Positions 8,706-16,926 of a stretch of 64,000 bases of DNA are shown piece by piece. The position numbers and the translations under genes are program-made. The stretch spans positions 1 to 64,000 of the forward strand of contig CAYFJI010000002.1 of assembly GCA_964343365.1 (NCBI GenBank), in the 5' to 3' direction. A model generated the notes under the pieces. That model saw only the letters and a list, made by a program, of their open reading frames with translations, searched no databases and was not told the DNA's origin. Each line of letters begins with the position of its first letter. Position 1 is the first letter of the stretch. This DNA comes from CAJXWH01 sp964343365 (lineage in GTDB: Bacteria > Pseudomonadota > Gammaproteobacteria > Arenicellales > UBA868).

Positions 8706-9809
8706 ATGAAGGGTTTAGCAAATCGCTATTATAATAACCGAGAAGATTTTTTAGTTGAGCGTACTAAGATTTTTGCACCGATGTGGGTATGTATTGGATT
8801 TGCAAGTGATGTACCAGTTCCTGGCTATGTCTATCCGATGGAGTTTATGGAGCTGCCACTAGTTGTTGTCCGTGATCACGACAATGTAGTCCGCGTTTTT
8901 CACAATGTGTGTCGCCATAGGGGGCATGTGCTTGTGTCTAAATCGGGACAGTTGGATTCATCATTACGTTGTCCTTACCATTCATGGACCTACGCGTTTA
9001 ATGGTTCGCTGATTAGAACACCTCATATAGGAGGTTTGGGCATACATGAGATCGCAACATTCAATCGAAATCAGGCAGGATTGATTTCAATAGATTGTCA
9101 TATTTGGAATGATCTACTTTTTGTCAATTTCGATGGTTCAGCTGACTCTTTCGCTTCATTTATTCAACCATTAGAGGAGCGTTGGACAAGATTATGGGGG
9201 GTGGGTGGTAGTAATGAGTTACGACCCCACACAAAGGATCAGTCGATTTGTTTTGATATCGACGTTAACTGGAAGCTTGCTGTTGAGAACTATCTTGAAG
9301 CTTATCATCTACCCACGGTCCATGCAGAGCTCAACCGTGTGTCTCCTATGGAGGAGCATGAGATAGAAGTGTGGGAACAGTTTGCTGGCCAAGTTTCTTA
9401 CTCGTATGAATTTAGGCAAGGGGATCATGGTCATCTCCCTATTTTCTCCGAATGGCCGTCAAGTTGTCTGAAAGAGGCACACTATCCTGTTCTCTTTCCC
9501 AACACACTACTGGGTTTGCAAGCTGACCATCTTTTTGTAATGGTGGTTATCCCAACTCATTTTAATCAAGTCCGGGAAGAGACGCGTCTTTACTTTGTAG
9601 GTGACGAATCATTACAACCAAAATATAAAATCTTGAGGCAAGAGCAAGCCGTCTTTTGGGGGCGCGTTTTCGAAGAAGATAAAAGTGTTGTGAGGGGTAT
9701 GCAAAAAGGTAGAGCGTCATTAGGTTTTGATGGTGGAATTTTGTCACCCATCCAAGATCGTGCAACTCAAGCATTTCATAGATGGATTAGTGATCGACTT
9801 GACATATAG
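8706..9809 (+). CDS. Rieske non-haem iron oxygenase, second alpha subunit
   Basis: A 367-residue Rieske oxygenase. The cluster ligands are Cys69, His71, Cys89 and His92. The catalytic iron motif NYLEAYHLPTVH gives His201 and His206. Glu198 replaces the usual bridging Asp, as in the other Rieske protein of this island. The two proteins are clearly different in sequence, so this is not a recent duplication. A GGAAA element precedes the ATG. It shares a short operon with the glutathione transferase and has no adjacent reductase. Choline-, carnitine- or betaine-type N-demethylases are the closest functional comparison I can offer; the substrate is unknown. Confidence 0.8.
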   Translation: MKGLANRYYNNREDFLVERTKIFAPMWVCIGFASDVPVPGYVYPMEFMELPLVVVRDHDNVVRVFHNVCRHRGHVLVSKSGQLDSSLRCPYHSWTYAFNGSLIRTPHIGGLGIHEIATFNRNQAGLISIDCHIWNDLLFVNFDGSADSFASFIQPLEERWTRLWGVGGSNELRPHTKDQSICFDIDVNWKLAVENYLEAYHLPTVHAELNRVSPMEEHEIEVWEQFAGQVSYSYEFRQGDHGHLPIFSEWPSSCLKEAHYPVLFPNTLLGLQADHLFVMVVIPTHFNQVREETRLYFVGDESLQPKYKILRQEQAVFWGRVFEEDKSVVRGMQKGRASLGFDGGILSPIQDRATQAFHRWISDRLDI

Positions 9810-9887
9810 CTTCTTTTTAGTAGAGGCATGCAGCCAAAATGTTATTGATCATTGTATTTCTATATCCCAAATTAACAGCCACGCTAA

Positions 9888-10670
9888 CTAGTATTGGAAG
9901 TGTCGTGTAGTTTCACCCGATTTACCAATTTCAGTCATAGCATTTACTCCTATAGCAAGATGAGTTTCAAGCCAGTTTTCGGTAACGGTTCGGTCTGACT
10001 CTTCAGTTTTAATGCCATCTGGTGTAATCGGAATATCGGAAACCAGTAACAATGCTCCCCGGGCAATCTGATTGTAGTGACCGACGATAAATATCGTTGC
10101 TGTTTCCATATCAATACCGATTGATGTAGTTTTTTGTAATTTAAGTTTGAAGTCTCGATCGTGTTCCCATATTCTTCTATTAGTTGTATAAACTACTCCA
10201 GTTCGGTACTCATGGTTTGCTTTGATCACTTTTTCTGATACAAATTTGTGTAGTTTAAATGATGGAAGTGCCGGGATTTCGATTGGAAAATAGTCATTAC
10301 TGGTTCCCTCACCACGAATAGCGGCTATCGGTAGGATAAAATGGCCAATCTCACTCGAATCTTTTAGACCACCACACTTCCCAAGAAAAAGTACGCCGTC
10401 CGGGTTCCGTGCACTCAGTAGATCCATAATAATTGCAGCATTAGGGGAGCCAATACCAAAATTAACAATAGTCAAGCCTTGGCTATTTGTTGCTGCTTGC
10501 ATTGGTCGTGACTCTCCGTAAATATCACAGTTAAACATGGATGCAAATCTGGATACATAGTCTGAGAAGTTTGTTAGAAGCACATAATCTCCAAAGTTAT
10601 CGATTTCCATGCCGGTGTAGCGGGGTAACCAGTCTCTAGTAATAGTTAGTCGATCTTTAATCCTTGTCAT
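9888..10670 (-). CDS. AMP nucleosidase, short form
   Basis: A 260-residue member of the nucleoside phosphorylase fold. It hydrolyses AMP to adenine and ribose 5-phosphate in characterised relatives. Visible are the phosphate/ribose region VNFGIGSPNAAIIMDLLSA, LGKCGGLKDS, and the purine/ribose motif GIDMETATIF. It lacks the extra N-terminal regulatory domain of the 480-residue enterobacterial Amn, so it is the compact form. A GAGG ribosome binding site precedes the ATG. It stands alone on its strand, 5 kb from the purine-catabolic genes. Purine salvage or adenylate control is likely, but a link to the purine cluster is only suggested by function. Confidence 0.78.
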   Translation of the reverse strand: MTRIKDRLTITRDWLPRYTGMEIDNFGDYVLLTNFSDYVSRFASMFNCDIYGESRPMQAATNSQGLTIVNFGIGSPNAAIIMDLLSARNPDGVLFLGKCGGLKDSSEIGHFILPIAAIRGEGTSNDYFPIEIPALPSFKLHKFVSEKVIKANHEYRTGVVYTTNRRIWEHDRDFKLKLQKTTSIGIDMETATIFIVGHYNQIARGALLLVSDIPITPDGIKTEESDRTVTENWLETHLAIGVNAMTEIGKSGETTRHFQY

Positions 10671-11015
10671 TTCTACCTCTATATCTATTTATTTGTGGCT
10701 AGCTTAATATAAGTGAATTAGTATCTTATTCTTGTTAGAAAATTAAGACTACACGTTATTTTGGCTTTAACGCTACATCTAAAAGAAAAGTCTTTGTTTC
10801 CTATTTCAATCTTATCCAGAGTTTTAATCTATAATTAACCACCAAATTTATGACTCAGTGTCAATAGCTCATGACACGACTAAAATTAGGTCGATCCTTT
10901 GTTACTTTAAAATCTCGCTAGTGTTAAATAGTTGACGAAAATTGGCTACAGTAAACATAACGGTTAGAATTGGTTCGGAATATAATAAAGGGCGTACGTT
11001 ACAGATAATTAAATC
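10671..11015. promoter_or_regulatory. Divergent intergenic region, AMP nucleosidase / hydroxylase
   Basis: This 345-bp A/T-rich gap separates two divergent genes. No gene is seen. It holds a dyad GTGTCA, eight bases, TGACAC at 10858-10877 and a possible plus-strand -35 TTGACG at 10932-10937 followed about 18 bases later by CATAAC. These could serve the downstream hydroxylase; the assignment is weak. Confidence 0.3.
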
Positions 11016-11783
11016 ATGATTCCTGATAAACAAAGGGCTTTTCGCAAGACATACAGGTCAAATTTGGTCGGTTGGTATAGTGGGTATATCCACCTTCTTA
11101 TCATTTATGGTATCGGAATCAGTTTGATATATTTTTTTTCTAGCCATCTCGAGAATATACAATGGTGGGAATGGGTAACAGTTCCTATCGTTTTTCTTTT
11201 ATGTAATATTTTTGAATGGTATTTGCATAGTTATGTTATGCATCGACCAGTCAATTTGCCTGGGTTAAGAGCAATATATGAAAGGCACACAATGAATCAT
11301 CATCAGTTTTTTACTGACAGCGAGATGCGTTTTCTGAATCACAGAGATTGGCGAGTGACAGTTTTTCCGACCTATGCTTTAGTTGTTTTTACATTAATTT
11401 CTATCCCGCCATCTTTTATTGTTGGTTATTTTTTGACTTCTAATGTTGGGTGGTTATTTATTGCTACCACCATTAGTATGTATCTAGTATATGAATTCAT
11501 GCATTTTTGTTGTCATGTTGATGAAAATGTGTTTGTTGCAAATTGTCCTTTTGTTAATACGTTGAGACGTCATCATACTGCCCACCATAACCAATCAATG
11601 ATGATGAGTAAGAATATGAATCTCACATTTCCGATCACCGATTGGTTGCTTAAAACATCAGACCTTGAGTGTGGTTTAGTTCGCCATCTATTAAATGGTT
11701 ACAGTACCAAGTTTATACGAGATGATTTGCCAATAACCCCAAAGACGCCGGCTGAAGCGTCTTCTAGTTCTTATATTATTTGA
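11016..11783 (+). CDS. Fatty acid hydroxylase / sterol desaturase family membrane enzyme
   Basis: A 255-residue membrane di-iron enzyme. Histidine clusters typical of the family are present: HSYVMHRP, HTMNHHQF, HFCCHVDEN and RRHHTAHHN, interleaved with about four membrane segments. Related enzymes hydroxylate or desaturate lipids, sterols or carotenoids at the cytoplasmic membrane. The gene is followed after 13 bases by a small two-helix membrane protein that may be co-expressed. No lipid or carotenoid pathway gene adjoins it, so the substrate cannot be named. The start has no strong Shine-Dalgarno. Confidence 0.75.
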   Translation: MIPDKQRAFRKTYRSNLVGWYSGYIHLLIIYGIGISLIYFFSSHLENIQWWEWVTVPIVFLLCNIFEWYLHSYVMHRPVNLPGLRAIYERHTMNHHQFFTDSEMRFLNHRDWRVTVFPTYALVVFTLISIPPSFIVGYFLTSNVGWLFIATTISMYLVYEFMHFCCHVDENVFVANCPFVNTLRRHHTAHHNQSMMMSKNMNLTFPITDWLLKTSDLECGLVRHLLNGYSTKFIRDDLPITPKTPAEASSSSYII

Positions 11784-11796
11784 GCAGACGTATCCG

Positions 11797-11979
11797 ATGC
11801 CGACCAATATTAAGATTGTGGTGTCTGTTCTTATAATTTTAGTTGCGTTGATAATGTTTTTTGTTGAGCAACATGCAAATAATGGATGGATCCAGTGGTT
11901 TGTTCTCGGACTCGGTTTGTTCATGGCATTGTCACTATGGTTATTTCCAGAGCCCAGAAAGACAAAATCATCCAAATAA
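11797..11979 (+). CDS. Small two-helix membrane protein
   Basis: A 60-residue protein with two predicted membrane helices (about residues 5-22 and 30-49) joined by a short hydrophilic turn, and a basic, lysine-rich C-terminal tail. I do not recognise a family. It starts just after the membrane hydroxylase with no room for a promoter, so the two are probably co-transcribed. Its coding status rests on hydrophobic-helix composition and spacing, not on homology. An accessory subunit of the hydroxylase is possible but unproven. Confidence 0.5.
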   Translation: MPTNIKIVVSVLIILVALIMFFVEQHANNGWIQWFVLGLGLFMALSLWLFPEPRKTKSSK

Positions 11980-12150
11980 TTTTTTGTTAGAACTACGAAA
12001 AAATTTGGTTTTAGAAACCAAAACTTGCTGGGTGGTTGACTATAAAGATTTTCTATTCAGCATAGCGTTACACTCTAACGGATAATATACGAATTAAAGA
12101 ACTAGAAAAATGACTGATAATATTCAGATTTGATACTATAGCGATCGGGT

Positions 12151-12179
12151 TTGACCGCGTTCTTCTCGTAGACTAACAA
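12151..12179 (+). promoter_or_regulatory. Predicted sigma70 promoter for the sugar amidotransferase
   Basis: A -35 element TTGACC is followed after 17 bases by TAACAA(T), about 24 bases before the ATG of the downstream gene. The match is moderate at -10 and good at -35. Confidence 0.4.
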
Positions 12180-12203
12180 TTTTTTTGACAGGGTGATTCG
12201 GAA

Positions 12204-13397
12204 ATGGAGATTGAAAAAAAAGATGTTGTTGCGATGTATAACTTACCAAGCCAGGTTGTTTATTGTCGACGTTGTACTATTTCCAATCAAAGACCTCGTA
12301 TCTCGCTTGATGAAGACGGAATATGCAGTGCCTGCAAATTCTCTGACTATAAAAGGACCATTGATTGGGAGCAAAGAGACTTAGAGCTAAAAGCTCTTTG
12401 CGATCAGCATCGTAAGGATGATGGATCTTATGATGTCATTGTGCCTGTTTCTGGGGGAAAGGATGGAGGATTTGTTGCGCATATGCTGAAATATAGATAT
12501 GGTATGCATCCCCTGCTGGTAACTTGGTCCCCACATTTATATACAAATATCGGACGACAAAATATCGAAAGTCTGATCAAAGTCGGTGGGTTTGATCATG
12601 TCTTAGGAACAGTGAACGGCAAAGTTCACCGCTTGATGTCCAAGCTCGCTTTTTTGTATCTAGGTGATAATTTTCAGCCTTTCATCTATGGCCAAACTAA
12701 TTTTCCACTTAAGATTGCAGTTACCTATAACATCCAGCTAATTATGTATGGAGAAAACGGGGAGGTTGAGTATGGTGGCGACATGAAAAATGCGAACAGC
12801 CCAACCCGTACAATAGAAGATCATGATGACCATTATTTCAGTGGAAAACCTCCTGAATTTTGGGAGGAATATGGAGTCTCATCAAAAGAAATTTATCCAT
12901 ATAGACCGCCGTCTTATGATTCAATTATGCAAAACAAGACGGAGATTCATTTTTTTAGCTACTATCATTTTTGGGATCCCCAAGAGAATTTTTATTATTG
13001 TGTAGAAAATACTGGCTTCAGACCCAACGATATTAGATCAGAGGGCACATACTCAAAATACGCAAGCCTTGATGATAAAACAGATGGATTTCACTATTTT
13101 TTGTCCTTTATTAAATTTGGTATCGGAAGAGCTACAAATGATTCTGCTCATGAAGTCCGAGATGGAAAGATAACCCGTAGTGAAGCGGTAGCATTAGTAA
13201 AAAAGTATGATGGCGAATTTCCCAAAAAATATTTTGATACATTTTTGGATTATATTGATATCACAGAAGAAGTTTTTTTTCAAATTATAGATAGTTGGCG
13301 TTCTTCACATATCTGGTGGAATGACTCTGGGGAGTGGAAATTAAAGTATCCAATATGGAACGATACTAATGACTCGGAAGAACCCACGTTTCTGTGA
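12204..13397 (+). CDS. N-acetyl sugar amidotransferase (WbpG/PseA-like)
   Basis: A 397-residue protein of the N-acetyl sugar amidotransferase family, which converts a surface-sugar acetamido group to an acetamidino group using ammonia from a glutaminase partner and ATP. A zinc-type motif is formed by Cys21, Cys24, Cys41 and Cys44. The PP-loop SGGKDG at residues 83-88 marks the N-type ATP pyrophosphatase fold. The usual glutamine amidotransferase subunit (HisH-like) is not next to it. The following gene is a carbohydrate-biosynthesis protein of a type often found near such enzymes. An O-antigen or capsule role is inferred; the locus is too small to be complete. Confidence 0.82.
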   Translation: MEIEKKDVVAMYNLPSQVVYCRRCTISNQRPRISLDEDGICSACKFSDYKRTIDWEQRDLELKALCDQHRKDDGSYDVIVPVSGGKDGGFVAHMLKYRYGMHPLLVTWSPHLYTNIGRQNIESLIKVGGFDHVLGTVNGKVHRLMSKLAFLYLGDNFQPFIYGQTNFPLKIAVTYNIQLIMYGENGEVEYGGDMKNANSPTRTIEDHDDHYFSGKPPEFWEEYGVSSKEIYPYRPPSYDSIMQNKTEIHFFSYYHFWDPQENFYYCVENTGFRPNDIRSEGTYSKYASLDDKTDGFHYFLSFIKFGIGRATNDSAHEVRDGKITRSEAVALVKKYDGEFPKKYFDTFLDYIDITEEVFFQIIDSWRSSHIWWNDSGEWKLKYPIWNDTNDSEEPTFL

Positions 13398-13481
13398 TCA
13401 GGTTTATGATTTTATTTATATTCTCACGAGCACTTAGTAGAATATTTCGAAATTGCGTCAGGCAAGATATCTAATTAAGCG

Positions 13482-14699
13482 ATGAGAAGCACAAGCAACT
13501 TTACCAACAGTTTGCGTCTTAACGGAGAAGCCGAAAATATCATTCGATCTAAAGCGGGACAGAAACGAAAAAGGAAATTTTTTTTTTCGAAACCTATTAA
13601 ATCACCAGTTGTAATTTACGATACTACAGGATCCGAGTTTGTTGGAGACGCGCTAAGAAAGATAACCTCTTTTTCCACTTTAGAGGTTCGAGAAAAGATT
13701 AATTTGCACCACTCGATTCTACTGCGATTTATTTCCCTGATATTTATTCGTTTTTTTAGTAAGAATAGTTATTGGCGCCAGGCGAGTGGAGGTGTGATTT
13801 ATGATTATGCTACCTTAATGACCATACAACCAAAGGTAGTTCTTACTTTTATTGATAATAGTAATCGCTTTGGTCTATTGAGTCGCCTGTATTCTAAAGC
13901 TAAGTTTTTTGCTATTCAAAATGGTTTCCGTGGTCCACGAGTTCAAGATTTTCCCCGAATCATTTATGTCACAAATTTGTTTTGTCATGGCCAAGAGACG
14001 ATAGATAAGTATATAGAAGGTGGCCACAAAGTTAATAAATATTTTATTGTTGGATCATTGAAGGATGGTCTGTATCGTGCTGAGAATCGAGGTAAGCTGA
14101 GAAAGAAGTTCGATATTTGTTTTATATCAGAATATCGACATGAGAGATTTCTGACTTCAATGCCTGCAGCAGCACTAAATGCTAGAGTGATCTTATCTTA
14201 CCTCGAGCGTTACTCTAAAACCTATGATGTGAATGTTTGTGTTGCTTGCAGCAGTAAAAATAATGTTGTTGAAGGTCTCGCTGAGTCTTATCTTGAGGAA
14301 CAGTTTATTAGAGAACATTGTGGAATAAATAAACTTAGCCTAATCCCTAATGATGGACGGTTTTCAACTTATAAGGCTATAGACGAAAGTCATGTCGCGA
14401 TAAATCTGCAGTCTACGATAGGTTTAGAAGCTTTTAGCCGTGGTTGCAAGGTACTGTTTTGTAATGTTACCAGTGACCCTTACTATGATATTCCGGGTAT
14501 TGGAAAAACTGGCATTTGGGCTTTGCGGTTAGGAGCAAATTGTTATGATTTGTTTGAGGCTAGGATAAAAGAAATAATCGCGTGTGGTGAGGAAGAGTGG
14601 CGAAAGAAAACAAGTGAAGTGGCAAATTATTTCGTATCTTCCGAAGAAAGAATCTTGCCCCAAGAGAAGATCATTAATGAATTAAAAAAGCATTTATAA
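13482..14699 (+). CDS. Surface carbohydrate biosynthesis protein (LIC12162-like)
   Basis: A 405-residue soluble protein resembling the LIC12162-type surface carbohydrate family, whose reaction is not established. The core has a glycosyltransferase-B-like look: a Rossmann-type start (PVVIYDT, near residue 44), the middle FFAIQNGFRGPR segment and a late HVAINLQSTIGLEAFSRGCKV stretch like the nucleotide-sugar site of GT-B enzymes. It follows the sugar amidotransferase by 84 bases. A run of ten T at about 13578-13587, inside the basic N-terminal region, encodes three Phe and could slip. The N-terminal 40 residues are low-complexity and the true start may lie further in. Confidence 0.6.
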   Translation: MRSTSNFTNSLRLNGEAENIIRSKAGQKRKRKFFFSKPIKSPVVIYDTTGSEFVGDALRKITSFSTLEVREKINLHHSILLRFISLIFIRFFSKNSYWRQASGGVIYDYATLMTIQPKVVLTFIDNSNRFGLLSRLYSKAKFFAIQNGFRGPRVQDFPRIIYVTNLFCHGQETIDKYIEGGHKVNKYFIVGSLKDGLYRAENRGKLRKKFDICFISEYRHERFLTSMPAAALNARVILSYLERYSKTYDVNVCVACSSKNNVVEGLAESYLEEQFIREHCGINKLSLIPNDGRFSTYKAIDESHVAINLQSTIGLEAFSRGCKVLFCNVTSDPYYDIPGIGKTGIWALRLGANCYDLFEARIKEIIACGEEEWRKKTSEVANYFVSSEERILPQEKIINELKKHL

Positions 14700-14700
14700 A

Positions 14701-14741
14701 AAGATACTAAATTTTTTCAGGCTATTTTGGTTTAGTATCTT
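14701..14741. repeat. 11-bp perfect inverted repeat after the carbohydrate gene
   Basis: Arms AAGATACTAAA and TTTAGTATCTT flank a 19-base T-rich loop immediately after the stop codon. The stem is A/T-rich and no poly-U run follows it in either direction, so it is a weak terminator at best. It may instead stabilise the mRNA end. Confidence 0.4.
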
Positions 14742-14821
14742 GTTGTAAACGGTGTTAAAATGTCATAAATAAGTAGCAATTTATGCAGAGTTTTTGGATC
14801 AACTTGTTTTCACATCACAAT

Positions 14822-15298
14822 CTAATTTATTATTTTCCAACTGCCATCTGCTTGGCGACATGCCGTGCCATATCCTTGTTGCTCCTCTCCACCAATTAAT
14901 ACAGTTGTAGTAAATTCTCTACATGGATCTCCACTATCAGCTGTATAGGTTCGGGTTGGGGTAGTATTTCCACTGTGTCCACTATCTGGATTACTCCAGG
15001 ATTGAGTAGCGCCTGTTTTGTTATTTTCCAGTGAATTTTGAAATGCATCTTCCGCTAACTGTTTATCTCTTTCGTCAAGGCTACGCCCTATATTCGCTCC
15101 AATTGCGGCTCCATAAAGAGCGCCTAGTCCAATTGCCCAACCTTGATCTTTATGTCCTTTACCCAAGTTATAACCAACGATAGCTCCAACGACGCTACCG
15201 AGGCCTTGCCCTGTTTGTTCTTTCGGGCCGCTTCCGGCGCAGCCTCCCATCACAATTGCAGTGATGAAGAGAGATGTGGCTAGCTTGAATTTTTTCAT
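14822..15298 (-). CDS. Glycine-zipper lipoprotein, 17-kDa surface antigen type
   Basis: A 158-residue predicted outer-membrane lipoprotein. The signal peptide MKKFKLATSLFITAIVMGGC ends at a lipobox cysteine. A glycine-zipper domain follows (GLGSVVGAIVGYNLGKG and GLGALYGAAIGANIG), then a hydrophilic middle and a C-terminal beta region with the Cys pair in DPCREF and GTACRQ, as in the 17-kDa surface antigen family. The ATG at 15298 is preferred over an upstream one because a GAGG ribosome binding site precedes it and the signal peptide begins there. Likely role is envelope structure; no partner is adjacent. Confidence 0.78.
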   Translation of the reverse strand: MKKFKLATSLFITAIVMGGCAGSGPKEQTGQGLGSVVGAIVGYNLGKGHKDQGWAIGLGALYGAAIGANIGRSLDERDKQLAEDAFQNSLENNKTGATQSWSNPDSGHSGNTTPTRTYTADSGDPCREFTTTVLIGGEEQQGYGTACRQADGSWKIIN

Positions 15299-15438
15299 AG
15301 CAGGATCCTCAGATTTGTACAGGTCGCTTAATACCCTTAATAATGCCACAGTTTCTAAGTCAGATGGGTGAAATTGTCTTACCAATTAATTTGAGAAGTA
15401 GGTATACATATTTCTATAAGGCCCAAAAAGTCAGTTAT

Positions 15439-16623
15439 TTATTTATTTTTGGAAATCCACGCCCCCAGTTCCGTACGTTCTTCCGCGGTCATTTTTGTTA
15501 GATTGCCAAGTGGCATTGATTGAGTTATGACCGCGTGAGTACGCACCCTTGCACTATGCGCAAGAAGTTGTTCTATGGTTTCCAACATTACGCCTGCGGG
15601 TGCTGAGGCAAATGCGGAGTTATTAGGTTTCGAAGCATGACACGAAGAGCAATGTTTCTCTATAATTGAAAGCGCACGCTCGTTGGTGACTGTGGGTTGT
15701 TCATTTGTTTTTTTTGGACTCAAAAAAAGAATCAGGACAGCACCGAAGAAAATCACTAATGGCCACTGCCATGCTAGTGAAAATCCTTTTTTTCCTGCGT
15801 GACTTGTATTGAAAAAGTGGCGGACAATAGCGCCGATAACTAAAATAAGGCTAATCACAATCCAGCCTCTTTCACTCCCCCCATTAAATAAGATTGGATA
15901 GTGACCACTAATCATAAACAGTATTACCGGAAGAGTAAGGTAGTTGTTATGTAAGGATCGTTGCTTTGCTTGAAGTCCGAGCTCGGTCGATGGTGTTCGT
16001 TCAGCCATGAGATCCGAGACTACTTTTTTTTGATTCGGAATAATTACAAAAAAAACATTAGCCGACATTATGGTTCCAATTACAGCTCCCACATGTAACA
16101 ACGCGGCGCGATCATTGAAAAGTTGTGTTAAACCCCATCCAAGCAGTGTGATAAGTAGAAAAACTGCTGTAATTAAAGTCGCACTATTTTTGCTAATAAC
16201 CGATCTACATAACAAATCATAGGCAAACCAGCCGCCGGTCAGAAAACAAATACTTATCAGTATTCCAGCAGTCGGTGATATCGTTGATCGATTAGGATCC
16301 AAGAGGAAGCTTTCAGCGCCCCAATAATAAAGAATAGCTAAGAGGGCAAATCCTGAAATCCATGTGAAATAGGCTTCGAATTTAAACCAGTGTAGTTGAT
16401 TGGGCATCTGATCTGGTGCAACAACATATTTCTGAACATGATAAAAGCCACCACCATGAACACTCCAAGAATCACCAGAAACCTTATCAGGTAGCTTCGG
16501 GTTCTTGCGAAGACTTTGATCGAGCCAGATGAAATAAAAAGAGGTACCAATCCAAGCAATTGCGGTTACGATATGTAGCCAGCGAATAATTAGGCTTAAC
16601 CACTCCTGCCAGGCGATATCCAT
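15439..16623 (-). CDS. puuD: Urate hydroxylase PuuD (membrane-bound, cytochrome c fused)
   Basis: A 394-residue membrane protein of the PuuD family, which oxidises urate to 5-hydroxyisourate and passes electrons to the respiratory chain. The N-terminal DUF989 part has about eight membrane helices, opening with WLHIVTAIAWIGTSFYF and GGGFYHVQKY. The C-terminal cytochrome c domain has the haem motif CSSCH (325-329) and a likely axial Met370 in SMPLGN. It lies at the end of the purine-catabolic block but behind a strong terminator, with a promoter of its own. Its product is the substrate of UraH at the other end of the block. Confidence 0.92.
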   Translation of the reverse strand: MDIAWQEWLSLIIRWLHIVTAIAWIGTSFYFIWLDQSLRKNPKLPDKVSGDSWSVHGGGFYHVQKYVVAPDQMPNQLHWFKFEAYFTWISGFALLAILYYWGAESFLLDPNRSTISPTAGILISICFLTGGWFAYDLLCRSVISKNSATLITAVFLLITLLGWGLTQLFNDRAALLHVGAVIGTIMSANVFFVIIPNQKKVVSDLMAERTPSTELGLQAKQRSLHNNYLTLPVILFMISGHYPILFNGGSERGWIVISLILVIGAIVRHFFNTSHAGKKGFSLAWQWPLVIFFGAVLILFLSPKKTNEQPTVTNERALSIIEKHCSSCHASKPNNSAFASAPAGVMLETIEQLLAHSARVRTHAVITQSMPLGNLTKMTAEERTELGAWISKNK

Positions 16624-16649
16624 TTTTAATTAGGTTCAGTAGTTTGTTT

Positions 16650-16678
16650 AGATAAAACTATGCATTTAATTTAGTCAA
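16650..16678 (-). promoter_or_regulatory. Predicted sigma70 promoter for puuD
   Basis: On the minus strand TTGACT and TTATCT are separated by exactly 17 bases, about 27 bases before the puuD start codon. Together with the terminator upstream it suggests that puuD can be transcribed on its own. The rest of the 303-bp gap up to bmpA shows no gene. Confidence 0.5.
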
Positions 16679-16875
16679 CCAAATTTCCCCATTCTGCTAA
16701 TTGTAAAAACTTAATCCACCTGACTTTTTAGCTGTTGTTTTAGAGGGTTTAGCTTAGCCATGCACTTTCTTAATAACAATCCTTTTCTCAAGGTTATTAG
16801 CAAAGATTGAAAGGCGATTTTCTTATTGAAATTCATTACATATTTATTACTATTTCATTTGTGAGTTAATGTAGG

Positions 16876-16905
16876 AAAAAACCCGCTCTAGCAAGAGCGG
16901 GTTTT
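16876..16905 (-). terminator. Strong intrinsic terminator after bmpA
   Basis: A G/C-rich hairpin, ACCCGCTCT paired with AGAGCGGGT around AGCA or its complement, is flanked by A runs on one side and T runs on the other. It can therefore terminate in both directions. It lies just after the bmpA stop and closes the nine-gene purine operon. Confidence 0.9.
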
Positions 16906-16926
16906 TAATCACATAATAATACCTGA

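Noticed and set aside
12193..12384. A 63-residue frame at the start of the sugar amidotransferase
   Set aside because: It overlaps the amidotransferase in another frame and lacks any family likeness, whereas the amidotransferase frame has zinc and PP-loop motifs.
14701..14741. Intrinsic terminator after the carbohydrate gene
   Set aside because: The stem is A/T-rich and has a 19-base loop and no U tract, so it was listed only as an inverted repeat.
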